A stretch of 64,000 nucleotides of DNA from an uncultured Fretibacterium sp. (GCA_946183145.1 CAMGZM010000012.1:1-64000), one strand, 5' to 3'. Counted from the stretch's first letter, positions 43,577 through 52,839 are shown. Made by a program: numbers and translations. Notes: generated by a model from the sequence alone, not told the origin.

Positions 43577-45154
43577 TTACCTTCCCGATTCAATCTCCGT
43601 TATTGCCTCCTCAAATCCGTAAATCGTCGGGTCTATCGTGTTCACCGTTTTGTTCAGCTCATCCATCAATCGGAATCGCCGCGAAGCCGGAAGCTGATTC
43701 GCAAACCGTTTCACCTTCAAGAGTGCCTGCAGGTAATTTCGCTCGTACTGCACAAGCAATTTAGCCGCCATTACCGCGCTGGGATTCCCTTCATCGAGGA
43801 ACAACCGCGCCATCTCTAAATTCTCGTCAATCTCCATCTCGTCATACCATATTTCCGCAAGTATCTTCATGAATTTCGTGCGCCTGCTTCCCTTTGCGAT
43901 ACGTTTTGCGAGAAACTCTATCTTGCGCATTCCCGCTTTAAGCTCGTGAAGAACAGTATCAACTTTCAGCGACGGGAGCGAATATTCAGCAATGTATTCT
44001 GCTTCGTCCTCAATAAGAACCTGACGGCGCAACAATCTACCGTATGAAGGTGAGAGTCGTATTACGGCGGGTTCGGGTGATTGTTCCATGAGCTGACGAA
44101 ATATTTTCCCGGTCTTGAAGCGTCCGCATTCGTACTCGGAATCTTTCAGCCACGTAACATAGCCCGGATCAAAGAGTCCTTTACGGCCAGCGCGCCCCGC
44201 CATCTGTATGAACTCGTTGTGCGTTATCGGCAAATAGTTGTAGTAGTTCACGAGCTGAGCGAATATCACAGACTCCGCCGGAAGATTCACGCCCAATGCA
44301 AGCGCGTTAGTTCCGCAGACGACATCAAGCAGTCTTTCACGGAACGCAGACTCAACAAGCAATTTCTCTTTAGGCAGCATACTCCCGTGATATATTCCGA
44401 CTCCTTTCAGCAGGCTGGGAATAGTTTTCTTGACTTCGAGAATTTTTGCGATCTCATTAAGGCGTTTTACGTTTTCGGGAGGGATTCGAGATTTTCTGCG
44501 TGAAATCTGATCGGCTATATCTACGACTCCCCTTTGCGAGAAGAGAAACACAAGCGCGTCATGAATGCTGTGAAGCTCTGCGGGTTTTTCCGGCGTGAAA
44601 ATTAATTCCGTGACTCTCTTGCGTGCCTGATGTATCACGAAATCGCGGGCGCATATGTCGCTGAGATATTTTCCCACGCTCTTGATGCCTCCGAGTGTTG
44701 CCGACATGACTAGAATTTTCGTGCTCGGGTCTGTTTCACGTATGCCGTCAATGTACATTCTTGCGCGGCTTGAGTCCGTGAATATGTAGTGAAACTCGTC
44801 AATGATTAATTTCTGGTTGGGAATGCGCGCGTATTTCATCGTGTAAATTTCCTGAGTGCAGCAGATTATGTTAGCTCCCTCGTTGCGCTTGAAGTCTCCT
44901 GTTTCGAGTCCGACATCGAGTCCCATTTTGCGGAGGTCTAAATATCTTTCGTTGCTTAATGCTTTAATCGGCGCGGTGAAAATTATGCGTCCTGTTTCGG
45001 GATTGCCCGTGATTTTTCCGTCAAGAGTCAAGAGTCCCGCCCACAAGTATGCGACAAGAGTTTTTCCCGCTCCTGTGGGTGCCGATAACACTGCGCTGTA
45101 GTCTTTGATGTGATGATACGCGCGAATCTGCCAGTCATAAAATTTTGCGTCCAA
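43577..45154 (-). CDS. Ski2-like DEAD/DEAH-box helicase
   Basis: 525 residues. Walker A SAPTGAGKTLVA, motif Ia TAPIKALSN, motif II IIDEFHYIF (DEFH), motif III MSATLGG and motif VI QMAGRAGRKG define a superfamily 2 helicase of the Ski2/Mtr4 type, with a C-terminal helical region. I place the start at TTG 45154 (AAAGG upstream) because longer forms of the frame run into rnpB. Role probably RNA unwinding or turnover; substrate unknown. Confidence 0.82.
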   Translation of the reverse strand: MDAKFYDWQIRAYHHIKDYSAVLSAPTGAGKTLVAYLWAGLLTLDGKITGNPETGRIIFTAPIKALSNERYLDLRKMGLDVGLETGDFKRNEGANIICCTQEIYTMKYARIPNQKLIIDEFHYIFTDSSRARMYIDGIRETDPSTKILVMSATLGGIKSVGKYLSDICARDFVIHQARKRVTELIFTPEKPAELHSIHDALVFLFSQRGVVDIADQISRRKSRIPPENVKRLNEIAKILEVKKTIPSLLKGVGIYHGSMLPKEKLLVESAFRERLLDVVCGTNALALGVNLPAESVIFAQLVNYYNYLPITHNEFIQMAGRAGRKGLFDPGYVTWLKDSEYECGRFKTGKIFRQLMEQSPEPAVIRLSPSYGRLLRRQVLIEDEAEYIAEYSLPSLKVDTVLHELKAGMRKIEFLAKRIAKGSRRTKFMKILAEIWYDEMEIDENLEMARLFLDEGNPSAVMAAKLLVQYERNYLQALLKVKRFANQLPASRRFRLMDELNKTVNTIDPTIYGFEEAITEIESGR

Positions 45155-45182
45155 AGTGTGATTATGCCTTTCGTGAAATGGC

Positions 45183-45509
45183 GGGCAGTCCGTAAGCCGG
45201 GTTCTGTATATGACGGCCATTTATCTGGGACATTCCTCGCGGAACTCCTCAAGCGATCGTACCCTGAAGCAGGCGGGCAACCTTTAACCTTCGCTATTAG
45301 ATCTTGCTTCGGATAGGGCTTGCAAAGCTCATGAATTGCTCCATGACTGGCGGGCTTTTACCCATCGCCTTTTCACCGTTGCCGTGTTGATGGCTGTGTA
45401 TTTTCTGCTGCGCTTTCCCTCGGATTGCTCCGGCCGGGCGTTACCCGGTATCCTGCCCTGTGAAGCCCGGACTTTCCTCCGAATGATTCGGCGGCCGTCT
45501 GGACTGCCC
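45183..45509 (-). ncRNA. rnpB: RNase P RNA
   Basis: Catalytic RNA that matures tRNA 5' ends. Stem P1 is GGGCAGTCC at the 5' end (45509 downward) with GGACTGCCC at the 3' end (45183 upward). The conserved core GAGGAAAGTCCGGGCT lies near the 5' end and ACAGAACCCGGCTTAC, the P4 partner region, near the 3' end. Length about 327 nt, bacterial type A-like. Confidence 0.95.
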
Positions 45510-45538
45510 ATAAACGTAATTTTATCACGCGAAAATCT

Positions 45539-46651
45539 TTATGACCGTCTCAGAATCTCCGCAAACATGTCAACAGCGACTCCCAGAATATTATCGTTGA
45601 AGTCATAATCAGCCGTGTGAATTGCGGGGTAAGTCTCACCGTTCCCGATGTAGAATATCGCGCCCGGTATCATCTTCGTGTAAATCCCGAAATCCTCAGA
45701 GGCTCTCAAAGCTCCGGCCATGTCGACAACGTGAAGCCCTAATGATTCCGCCGAGTCTCTCACGGTTCTTACGCATTCGGAATCGCTCGCAGTGTCTGTG
45801 AAGTAATCGCTTATTGTCCGGGTCATTGTGAGCGAATTTTCACGCGCTGAATTTTCTGCTGACTCTAAAACTGAATTGCAGAACGCCCGCATGTCTGAGT
45901 CATTTTCCGCCCGGAGTGTCATAGATATTTCGCCGAGGGCAGGAGAGATCCCGAAATTTTTATCACCGAGCTTGATATTGATGATGGTACACAAAACTTT
46001 TCGCTCTGAGAATTTTTGCGTGAGTCTTTCTGTCTGCAAAATTAATTCTGCGATTGCGTGAGAAGGATTGATGCCTTTTTCCGGCTCGCTTGCGTGTGAA
46101 GTTTTGCCCTCGAATTTTACCGTGAGACCTGCTGAAGCGAATTGACAGACTCCCTCGCGTATCACTATGCTTCCTTCAGGGTAACCGCTCCAGTTGTGGA
46201 AAGCGTAAATTCTGCTGATGTTTCTTTCACGGAGAATTGCTGAACATTCGCGCGCCCCTCGTCCGTTTTCCTCTGAGTGCTGGAAGATGAGATAGACGGA
46301 TCTTTTCACGGGCAATGCTTCAAGCTCAAGAGCGAGTCCGCAAAGTGCCGCGGCGTGTCCGTCATGGCCGCATTTGTGCGAGGCTCCCGGATTTTGCGAG
46401 GCATATGGGAGCGATATAGATTCGTCCATCGGAAGAGCGTCCATATCTGCGCGGAATGCGATTGCCTTTGTGCCTTCAACGTAGCGTGCGGCGTAAAACC
46501 ATTTCCCGCAGTCAACAACAGCAAGCCGGGTATTATTCTCGATGAAGTTCATGAGCCGTCGTTTTGTTTCTGACTCACGGCCTGAAATTTCGGGGTATTG
46601 ATGGAGTTCATGACGGAGAGAAATAATTTTCCGCAAATTTTCTTTGTTCAC
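45539..46651 (-). CDS. M20 family metallopeptidase / amidohydrolase
   Basis: 370 residues. Zinc-site motifs FRADMDALPMDE and HKCGHDGHAAAL, then HSEENGRGA with the catalytic Glu, and a lid domain with NIKLGDKNF. These place it with amidohydrolases that remove acyl groups from amino acids (hippurate hydrolase or N-acyl amino acid type). The start is GTG 46651 because AGGTGG lies six bases ahead; an upstream ATG is in frame but unsupported. Confidence 0.88.
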   Translation of the reverse strand: MNKENLRKIISLRHELHQYPEISGRESETKRRLMNFIENNTRLAVVDCGKWFYAARYVEGTKAIAFRADMDALPMDESISLPYASQNPGASHKCGHDGHAAALCGLALELEALPVKRSVYLIFQHSEENGRGARECSAILRERNISRIYAFHNWSGYPEGSIVIREGVCQFASAGLTVKFEGKTSHASEPEKGINPSHAIAELILQTERLTQKFSERKVLCTIINIKLGDKNFGISPALGEISMTLRAENDSDMRAFCNSVLESAENSARENSLTMTRTISDYFTDTASDSECVRTVRDSAESLGLHVVDMAGALRASEDFGIYTKMIPGAIFYIGNGETYPAIHTADYDFNDNILGVAVDMFAEILRRS

Positions 46652-46745
46652 GTTAAACCACCTCGCCGCGAATGATAGCACTTAGGGAAAAAGCCGGGCA
46701 AATGTCGCTGTGAGAAGGAAGAAAAAGCCCCCGGATTCATTCGGG

Positions 46746-47160
46746 AGCATCAGCCCTTATAGGAACATTCGTAACCTTATACGAGGGCACATTCCCCATG
46801 CTGAACGGTTTCAATCCCTTATAGGAACATTCGTAACTTTATCGCTAGTGCTCTGCTTGGTAAGAAAAACAGTTTCAATCCCTTATAGGAACATTCGTAA
46901 CGAGGCAATGGTTGGATTTAAAGACTATGCTGATCTCGTTTCAATCCCTTATAGGAACATTCGTAACGAAGAGGAAGAAGAGGAAGTAAAACCTAAGAAG
47001 GTTTCAATCCCTTATAGGAACATTCGTAACCGGCCATTATAAATACACTTTCCGGCTATCTTCAGAGTTTCAATCCCTTATAGGAACATTCGTAACCTAA
47101 ATGGAAATTATATACAAACTATTCCGTTTGGTTTCAATCCCTTATAGGAACATTCGTAAC
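46746..47160 (-). CRISPR. CRISPR array, 7 repeats and 6 spacers, no cas genes nearby
   Basis: Repeat of 30 bp starting GTTTCAATCC and ending CATTCGTAAC on the plus strand, at 46746 (degenerate first 10 bases), 46808, 46872, 46938, 47001, 47067 and 47131. Spacers are 32, 34, 36, 33, 36 and 34 bp. On the minus strand the repeat ends in ATTGAAAC, the usual crRNA 5' tag of type I-B/III arrays, so transcription should run leftward. The decayed repeat at 46746 then lies at the distal end, as expected. Confidence 0.95.
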
Positions 47161-47442
47161 CCCTCGATACACCGCATGATTACTATGTCGCGAATTTTAA
47201 CACGTTTGCAGGAATTACGCAATGTAGCATTCTCCAAACTCGCAAATTCTCGCAAATACTGAGAGCGTATTTTTCTCCTCCTTCCGCACATCTCAGCAAA
47301 AACTCAATTTTTCACACCTCAAAAATGGCTTTGGTCAGACCGCAAAATTTCCCGAAAATTAATCCCTTGCACTGACAGAATTTATGACGCGGAAAAAGCC
47401 TGACCATTACGCGCATCTAATTGTCTGACAATTTCACAGAGA
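47161..47442 (-). promoter_or_regulatory. CRISPR leader with candidate promoter
   Basis: 282 bp, partly AT-rich, without a gene. On the minus strand TTGCGT (47217-47222) and TAAAAT (47194-47199) are 17 bp apart and point into the array about 34 bp away. This matches a leader at the array end opposite the decayed repeat. Confidence 0.6.
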
Positions 47443-47985
47443 TTACAACCCAATCACACCGAACATTATCACGCCCGCAATAGCACTCAGCATTAACACT
47501 TTAGGGATTGAGACGTGAAACTTCAGCAGGAGAATCAAATCTACAGCTCCCAAAATCACAGAAGGCACATGAATATTCCCGGCCTCAGCATAATTCACAA
47601 GCACCAAGTCAACCACAACTCCCGCAACCATTCCCACGCACGCAGGACGCACGCCCGTCATGATTTCGCCGAGCCTCTTGTTGTCCCGAAACTTGTCGAA
47701 AAATACCGCAGCAGCCGCGCATAATGTGTATGTCGGACTCAATGCTCCCATGTTCGCCACGAACGCGCCGAGAATCCCCGCCGCCCTCATTCCCGCAAAT
47801 GTCGCGCAGTTCAGACCGAGCGGGCCGGGAGTCATCTCAGCAATCGCTACAATGTCTGAGACTTCATGAGCCGTCATCCATCCGTGAGAAATCATTTCAG
47901 CCGATATTAACGGAATCATTGACAGACCGCCGAAACTCGTAAAGCCGATTTTCACGAAGCTCCAGAATAATTCAAGCAGAAGCAT
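47443..47985 (-). CDS. chrA: chromate transporter family protein, subunit B
   Basis: 180 residues, one half of a split (short-chain) CHR transporter with about five helices. FWSFVKIGFTSFGGLSMIPL is the conserved N-terminal motif, and EMTPGPLGLNCATFAG the second one. The ATG at 47985 sits behind GGAGGAGTC and overlaps the stop of its partner (TGATG). Split CHR pairs act as heterodimers; chromate may not be the natural substrate. Confidence 0.9.
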   Translation of the reverse strand: MLLLELFWSFVKIGFTSFGGLSMIPLISAEMISHGWMTAHEVSDIVAIAEMTPGPLGLNCATFAGMRAAGILGAFVANMGALSPTYTLCAAAAVFFDKFRDNKRLGEIMTGVRPACVGMVAGVVVDLVLVNYAEAGNIHVPSVILGAVDLILLLKFHVSIPKVLMLSAIAGVIMFGVIGL

Positions 47986-48524
47986 CAATGACTCCTCCTC
48001 TCGTAAAATTCGCACATCATTAACCCCAACACCGCGCCGATAATCACGAGCCATACAGGACTCATTCTCAGGAAGAAATACAGCCCGAACATCACAAGCG
48101 CAATCACATAGCACGGCGGAAATTTGAACGCGCTCTTAACCATTCCCATCAACGCAGAAAGTATCACGGGCGCAACTGCTGTACGTACTCCGCGCATTGC
48201 AGACGCTACCCACAAATTACTCTGGAACGCCGTATAGAAGCTCGTAATCAGAATCAAGACTATCATCGGAACCGTAATCATTCCGAACATGCACGCGACT
48301 CCGCCCCAGAATCCCGCCATGCGATGGCCGAAAAACATTGCGATATTTCCGATCATTGTTCCGGGAAGTGAACGGCCTATGCTGGTTATGTCGAGTAATT
48401 CCTCGTCTGTGATAATCTTGTCGCGGTTGACGTAAATCTCTTTCATCTGAGCTACTATGCTCCAGCCTCCTCCGAATGTGAACGCCCCGAATTTCAGGAA
48501 CTGTATATAGAGTTTTGCAAGCAA
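47985..48524 (-). CDS. chrA: chromate transporter family protein, subunit A
   Basis: 179 residues, the paralogous first half, with FLKFGAFTFGGGWSIVAQM and SIGRSLPGTMIGNIAMFFG. The start appears to be TTG at 48524 with AAAGGGGG ahead; the frame continues upstream toward the cassette 3 promoter without homology. Translationally coupled to the second half. Confidence 0.88.
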   Translation of the reverse strand: MLAKLYIQFLKFGAFTFGGGWSIVAQMKEIYVNRDKIITDEELLDITSIGRSLPGTMIGNIAMFFGHRMAGFWGGVACMFGMITVPMIVLILITSFYTAFQSNLWVASAMRGVRTAVAPVILSALMGMVKSAFKFPPCYVIALVMFGLYFFLRMSPVWLVIIGAVLGLMMCEFYERRSH

Positions 48525-48607
48525 GATGATTCCCCCTTTGCGTGAAATTATACATGTGTATGTGCTGAAAAATTCTTTATGGAAAGGCACAAAAAAACAA
48601 GGCTTTA

Positions 48608-48616
48608 TGCTATAAT
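48608..48616 (+). promoter_or_regulatory. extended -10 promoter of pilin cassette 3
   Basis: TGCTATAAT next to inverted-repeat arm AACAAGGCTTTATGCT (48596-48611); the opposite arm is AGCATATCACCTTGTT (48651-48666). Confidence 0.8.
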
Positions 48617-48841
48617 TTGTTTGCTTAAAACGTGCACACAATTAGTGCATAGCATATCACCTTGTTGTAGTGTCATTATATCACAAGGCAACGAGGGTGT
48701 GAATTAGTTGTGTGCAAAAAATTTTTCCCGTTTCACAAAGTAACACGCGCTCAGGGTTTGCAGTAACCAGTCTGCAAGGGGATTCATCTGTTAATAGGCG
48801 ACAGATGAGAGAAGCAAAAAGAATTAGGAGGAAAGATTCAC
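48617..48841 (+). ncRNA. pilin cassette 3 leader, candidate structured RNA
   Basis: GCACACAA (48634-48641) can pair with TTGTGTGC (48708-48715) or form a local hairpin TGCAC/GTGCA. Hairpin A (TTGCAG/CTGCAA, 48758-48777) has the same loop as in cassette 2. Hairpin B (TCATCTGT/ACAGATGA, 48784-48808) keeps the loop TAATAGGCG while its stem differs from cassette 2 on both sides. RBS TAGGAGGAAAG follows. Confidence 0.6.
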
Positions 48842-49342
48842 ATGAAGAAAATGCACAAAGGATTCACGCTCGTAGAATTACTGATTGTTATCGGCATCAT
48901 TGGTATTCTCTCGGCAATGGGTGTAGTAGGCGGTTCGGAGGCAAACAACATAGCGAACGCAAACAAGATAATTGAGGAGTTCAAGATTATCAGCGCGGCA
49001 ATGAACATGTACTATGCAGACGACAGATCAACGGCTGATACAGTATCGGATGTAAGCAAAATAAAGGAAGGTCTTGCGCCTTACGTAAAGAGTACAACTA
49101 TGATTGCGGATGCTGCAAATACTATCGGAAAATTTTTCATCACAATTTCTGATGGTCAGTGGTGGCTAGACTATACACTGCCTGATGGTGAATCTAAGGT
49201 AGCCAAAATACTCGCGAACAAAGCAGAGGCGGAAGGACTCAAAGCAACAGCTGCGGAAACAGGCGGAACTACAGATGCTCCAACTACAAATCCATATGTC
49301 GCCGCTAGTGGCAAAGTAAATGTTTATTACCGCGTCCGCTAA
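48842..49342 (+). CDS. type IV pilin-like protein, cassette 3
   Basis: 166 residues. Class III leader MKKMHKG followed by FTLVELLIVIGIIGILS and the helix SEANNIANANKIIEEFKII. Soluble part with GQWWLDYTLPDGE and a Thr-rich stretch, ending YYRVR. Same promoter, leader and 3' segment design as cassettes 1 and 2, but located between a chromate transporter and uvrB. Confidence 0.88.
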   Translation: MKKMHKGFTLVELLIVIGIIGILSAMGVVGGSEANNIANANKIIEEFKIISAAMNMYYADDRSTADTVSDVSKIKEGLAPYVKSTTMIADAANTIGKFFITISDGQWWLDYTLPDGESKVAKILANKAEAEGLKATAAETGGTTDAPTTNPYVAASGKVNVYYRVR

Positions 49343-49428
49343 CCACACACGAATCACGACAAACCTATAACCAAACAACACAATACAAAACGAGAGTCCC
49401 CCATCGCCTATTGAGGGACTCTCACTCT
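49343..49428 (+). terminator. conserved 3' segment and terminator, cassette 3
   Basis: ACACGAATCACGAC, then AACCTATAACCAAACAACAC, then stem GAGAGTCCC/GGGACTCTC and a T-rich tail. Convergent with uvrB, whose stop lies four bases further. Confidence 0.8.
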
Positions 49429-49431
49429 TTC

Positions 49432-51429
49432 TCACGCTTTCTTGTTCTCACGTTCCTTTTCCGCAATAAGATCCCGCAATACCGCAGCACGCTCAAAGTC
49501 CAGCTTGTCCACAGCGTCCCACATTGCCCGCTCAAGCTCTGACACGCTCATTTTCCCCGGCGATTTCGTTCTGCGAGTCCCTTCACGATTCCCCGAATGA
49601 CTCACATCACCATACGCCGCAGAAAGTTCAGACGGCAGCAAGTCCTTAACGCTTTTCGTTATGCTTACGGGCGTAATGTTGTTCTCCTCGTTGTACGAAA
49701 CCTGACGCGCACGCCTCCTCTTTGTCTCGTTCACTGCCTGCGCAATGCTGTCGGTCATAACATCCGCGTAAAGTATCACCCTGCTGTTTACGTTCCTCGC
49801 AGCACGTCCCATTATCTGAATCAATGAACGGTACGAACGCAGATAGCCTTCACGGTCAGCGTCAAGAATCGCAACAAAAGTTACTTCCGGCAAGTCCATT
49901 CCCTCGCGCAGAAGATTTATCCCGACAAGGACATCAATTTTCCCGGCGCGCAAATCACGTATCAATTCAGCACGCTCAAAAGTATTCAGCTCCGAATGAA
50001 TATACTTCACGCGGAACTGCAATTCCTTCAGGAAGTCGGCTAAATCCTCTGAAGATTTCTTTGTGAGCGTCAATACGAGAGAACGCTCGCCCCTCTTCAC
50101 ATTCTCACGCAGCTTGTCAATCACATCATCAATTTGATTCTCAGCGGGAAGCACATCAACTTCAGGATCAGGAATCCCCGTCGGGCGTATTATCTGCTCG
50201 GCAATAACGCTTGATGAATTTATCTCGTAATCCCCCGGAGTCGCTGACACAAATACTGCCTGCTTTATCCGCGACTCAAATTCATTCCATTGAAGCGGCC
50301 TGTTATCCATGCACGAAGGAAGCCGAAATCCATTCTCGACAAGTACATTCTTGCGGGCTTTGTCGCCGTTGTACATTCCGTGAACCTGCGGTAATGTTAT
50401 GTGCGACTCGTCAACTATCAGCAGGAAATCTTCCGGGAAAAAGTCAATCAATGTCCCCGGCGGCTGACCGTGAGTCCTTCCGTCAAGATACACGGAGTAA
50501 TTCTCAATCCCCGAACAGTAACCCGCTTCCGTCAACATCTCTAAATCATAAAGAGTCCTCATCTTGATTCTCTGAGCCTCGACAAATTTCCCCTTTGCTG
50601 TAAATTCGGCGACTATGCGCGATAATTCCTCCTGGATTTTCGGAGCTGCGTTTGAGATTGAGTCTTCCTGAGTAACATAATGCTGCGCGGGGAATATGCT
50701 TGCCTCCTTCACGGTCTCTATCACATGGCCGGTCAAAGGGTGCGTGATGTCAATGCGTTCTATTTCGTCGTCAAAAAATGTCGCTCGTATGCAGGTCTCA
50801 TCTTCATATGCCGGAAATATCTCTACAGTATCACCCCTGACTCTGAATTTCCCCGGCTCCGGCGTAAAATCCGTACGCTCGTAATAATTTCCCACAAGGC
50901 GCGCTAAAAATTCCCGTTCGTCAAGTTTATCGCCAACGTGAAATGAGATTATTGCGTTCTCGTAAGTCTCTCTCATTCCGAGTCCGTAAATACATGAGAC
51001 ACTAGCCACGACAATGAGATCATGACGCTCAATTAATGCCTTTGTCGCTGAGAGGCGTAATCGTTCTATGCGGTCATTCACAGAAGCGTCTTTCTCTATG
51101 TATGTGTCTGTCTGCGGGATATATGCTTCAGGCTGGTAGTAGTCATAATAGCTCACGAAATATCTTACGGCGTTTTCCGGGAAAAATGCTTTGAACTCGC
51201 TGTAAAGCTGTGCCGCAAGTGTCTTGTTGTGCGCGAGAATTAATGCGGGCCTGTCAAGGTTTGCGATTACGTTTGCGACTGTGAATGTTTTTCCGCTGCC
51301 TGTAACGCCCTTCAGAGTCTGGAAACGATTCCCGGCCATGATGCTTTTTGTGAGAGAGTCTATAGCTTGCGGCTGATCTCCTGACGGCGGCCACTGAGAA
51401 TGAAGAACAAAATGTTTCTGGCTGTTCAC
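49432..51429 (-). CDS. uvrB: excinuclease ABC subunit B
   Basis: DNA damage recognition helicase of nucleotide excision repair, 665 residues from the GTG at 51429 (GAAGGGA upstream; ATGs at 51450 and 51477 also in frame). GVTGSGKTFT is Walker A, the beta-hairpin YYDYYQPEAYIP inserts into damaged DNA, DESH is motif II, and a C-terminal UVR domain (SELERAMWDAVDKLDFERAA) binds UvrC. The chosen start leaves the family-typical 17 residues before GDQPQAI. Confidence 0.97.
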   Translation of the reverse strand: MNSQKHFVLHSQWPPSGDQPQAIDSLTKSIMAGNRFQTLKGVTGSGKTFTVANVIANLDRPALILAHNKTLAAQLYSEFKAFFPENAVRYFVSYYDYYQPEAYIPQTDTYIEKDASVNDRIERLRLSATKALIERHDLIVVASVSCIYGLGMRETYENAIISFHVGDKLDEREFLARLVGNYYERTDFTPEPGKFRVRGDTVEIFPAYEDETCIRATFFDDEIERIDITHPLTGHVIETVKEASIFPAQHYVTQEDSISNAAPKIQEELSRIVAEFTAKGKFVEAQRIKMRTLYDLEMLTEAGYCSGIENYSVYLDGRTHGQPPGTLIDFFPEDFLLIVDESHITLPQVHGMYNGDKARKNVLVENGFRLPSCMDNRPLQWNEFESRIKQAVFVSATPGDYEINSSSVIAEQIIRPTGIPDPEVDVLPAENQIDDVIDKLRENVKRGERSLVLTLTKKSSEDLADFLKELQFRVKYIHSELNTFERAELIRDLRAGKIDVLVGINLLREGMDLPEVTFVAILDADREGYLRSYRSLIQIMGRAARNVNSRVILYADVMTDSIAQAVNETKRRRARQVSYNEENNITPVSITKSVKDLLPSELSAAYGDVSHSGNREGTRRTKSPGKMSVSELERAMWDAVDKLDFERAAVLRDLIAEKERENKKA

Positions 51430-51537
51430 GAAAATTTTTCCCTTCTTCATATTCTTGAATGACGATATTATAGCCATAGATTGACATGAAGAAAGGCATA
51501 TTGTGATTGTGAAATGGGATTTTCTGAGATAAGTTTA

Positions 51538-51611
51538 TGGAGGCGGCACCCAGATTCGAACTGGGGGTAAAGGATTTGCAGTCCTCTGCCTTACCACTTG
51601 GCTATACCGCC
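51538..51611 (-). tRNA. tRNA-Cys (anticodon GCA)
   Basis: 74 nt including an encoded CCA. Acceptor arms GGCGGTA and TGCCGCC, anticodon loop CTGCAAA giving GCA, T-loop TTCGAAT. Located between uvrB and an AI-2E family gene, all on the minus strand. Confidence 0.95.
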
Positions 51612-51659
51612 CTGCAAACGAGCAATAATTTTAGTGATTTATCCCGCTTTCGTCAAGAT

Positions 51660-52802
51660 TTATTTTTTCCCGTCCTTTTTTCTGCGCTGAAGTCTCACTT
51701 TCTTTGCGGTCTCAGCGATTTTCTTTTTCACAGTCTCTACAACATCGCTTACTGTTTCAGGTGCTTTCATGTCAAGTTTTCTCACAGACTCAGCACTCCC
51801 GATTAGAACCGCTATAGGGTGCATGATGGGTATATTCTCGCATACGATTTTGATGATTGATATGATGGGAGTCGAAAGTAATGCGCCGGGTATTCCCCAG
51901 ATCATTCCCCAGAGCAATAATGACAGGAGAATCATAACGGGACTAACGCCTAACTTGTCGCCCATAACTTTAGGCGTAATCACGTTGCCTATGAGGAGCT
52001 GAATCGCCGTCAACGACACAAGAACCATAAGAGGCCGGAAAAGCCCCGGCGAGAATTGTATTATGGCCATGACAACAGGAGGAATCGTAGCGATAATTGA
52101 TCCTACAGTCGGAATAAAGTTAAGCAGGAATGTTAGTACTCCCCATCCCGCCGCGAGTCTCACGCCGAGAGTCGTAAGAACAAGCCACGCACATACGCCC
52201 GTAGCAAAGCTGATGAGAGTCAGAGTCCCAAGATACTGGCTGACCTGTTCAGAAATTGTTGACAGAATTTTTCTCACACGCTCAGAATTCTTCCCGAATG
52301 CCTTGTTGATTTTGTCATCAAGAAACGGTGCTTCTATCATCATGAACATCAAGAACACGAGAGTCATTACGAATTTGCTTGACAGGGCGATAATCACGGA
52401 TGAAATATTGCTTGCGTTTGCGCGTAAGATTGTGAACCAGTCAAAATTTTTCACAGTTTCAGGAGGAACGCTCAATGTCTGCATGAGTCCCGCTGACCAT
52501 TCTATGAGCTTCTCTGAATATTCCGTGTAAACGTGAGCGAACTCGACAACCTGAGACGCAACGAACTTGAATCCTAAAAGCCCGACTCCCGTAAGAATCG
52601 CGAAAACGAGAATGACATTTGACCACGCATTGAAGCGCAAAACATTTCCGAGCTTTATGACGGGTCTTAACATCTGGAGAATGAACCAGGCGATTACGAG
52701 CGGGATAAATACATTGCTTGCGACATTGAGGACGGAGCATAAAACTACAGCCGAAAGAAAGGTCATGAGAGCGAGAAGCATTTTCATGTGAGAAATATTC
52801 AT
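51660..52802 (-). CDS. AI-2E family (PerM-like) membrane protein
   Basis: About 380 residues with eight hydrophobic segments in the AI-2E/PerM pattern, including GWGVLTFLLNFIPTVGSIIA and the later MILLSLLLWGMIWG. Members are reported as exporters of AI-2 or as sodium/proton antiporters, so function is open. The C-terminus is very basic. Start uncertain: AGGAG touches the first ATG, and ATG 52787 is an alternative. Confidence 0.85.
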   Translation of the reverse strand: MNISHMKMLLALMTFLSAVVLCSVLNVASNVFIPLVIAWFILQMLRPVIKLGNVLRFNAWSNVILVFAILTGVGLLGFKFVASQVVEFAHVYTEYSEKLIEWSAGLMQTLSVPPETVKNFDWFTILRANASNISSVIIALSSKFVMTLVFLMFMMIEAPFLDDKINKAFGKNSERVRKILSTISEQVSQYLGTLTLISFATGVCAWLVLTTLGVRLAAGWGVLTFLLNFIPTVGSIIATIPPVVMAIIQFSPGLFRPLMVLVSLTAIQLLIGNVITPKVMGDKLGVSPVMILLSLLLWGMIWGIPGALLSTPIISIIKIVCENIPIMHPIAVLIGSAESVRKLDMKAPETVSDVVETVKKKIAETAKKVRLQRRKKDGKK

Positions 52803-52839
52803 CTCCTGTTCTTTTTGTGAAGGATGAAAATATTATAGC

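Noticed and set aside
46710-47042. Plus-strand open frame of 110 codons through the CRISPR array
   Set aside because: It is made of translated repeats and spacers, with no ribosome binding site or homology.
43577-47442. Ski2-like helicase as a Cas3 partner of the CRISPR array
   Set aside because: No HD nuclease domain or Cas3 features, and it is separated from the array by rnpB and a peptidase gene.
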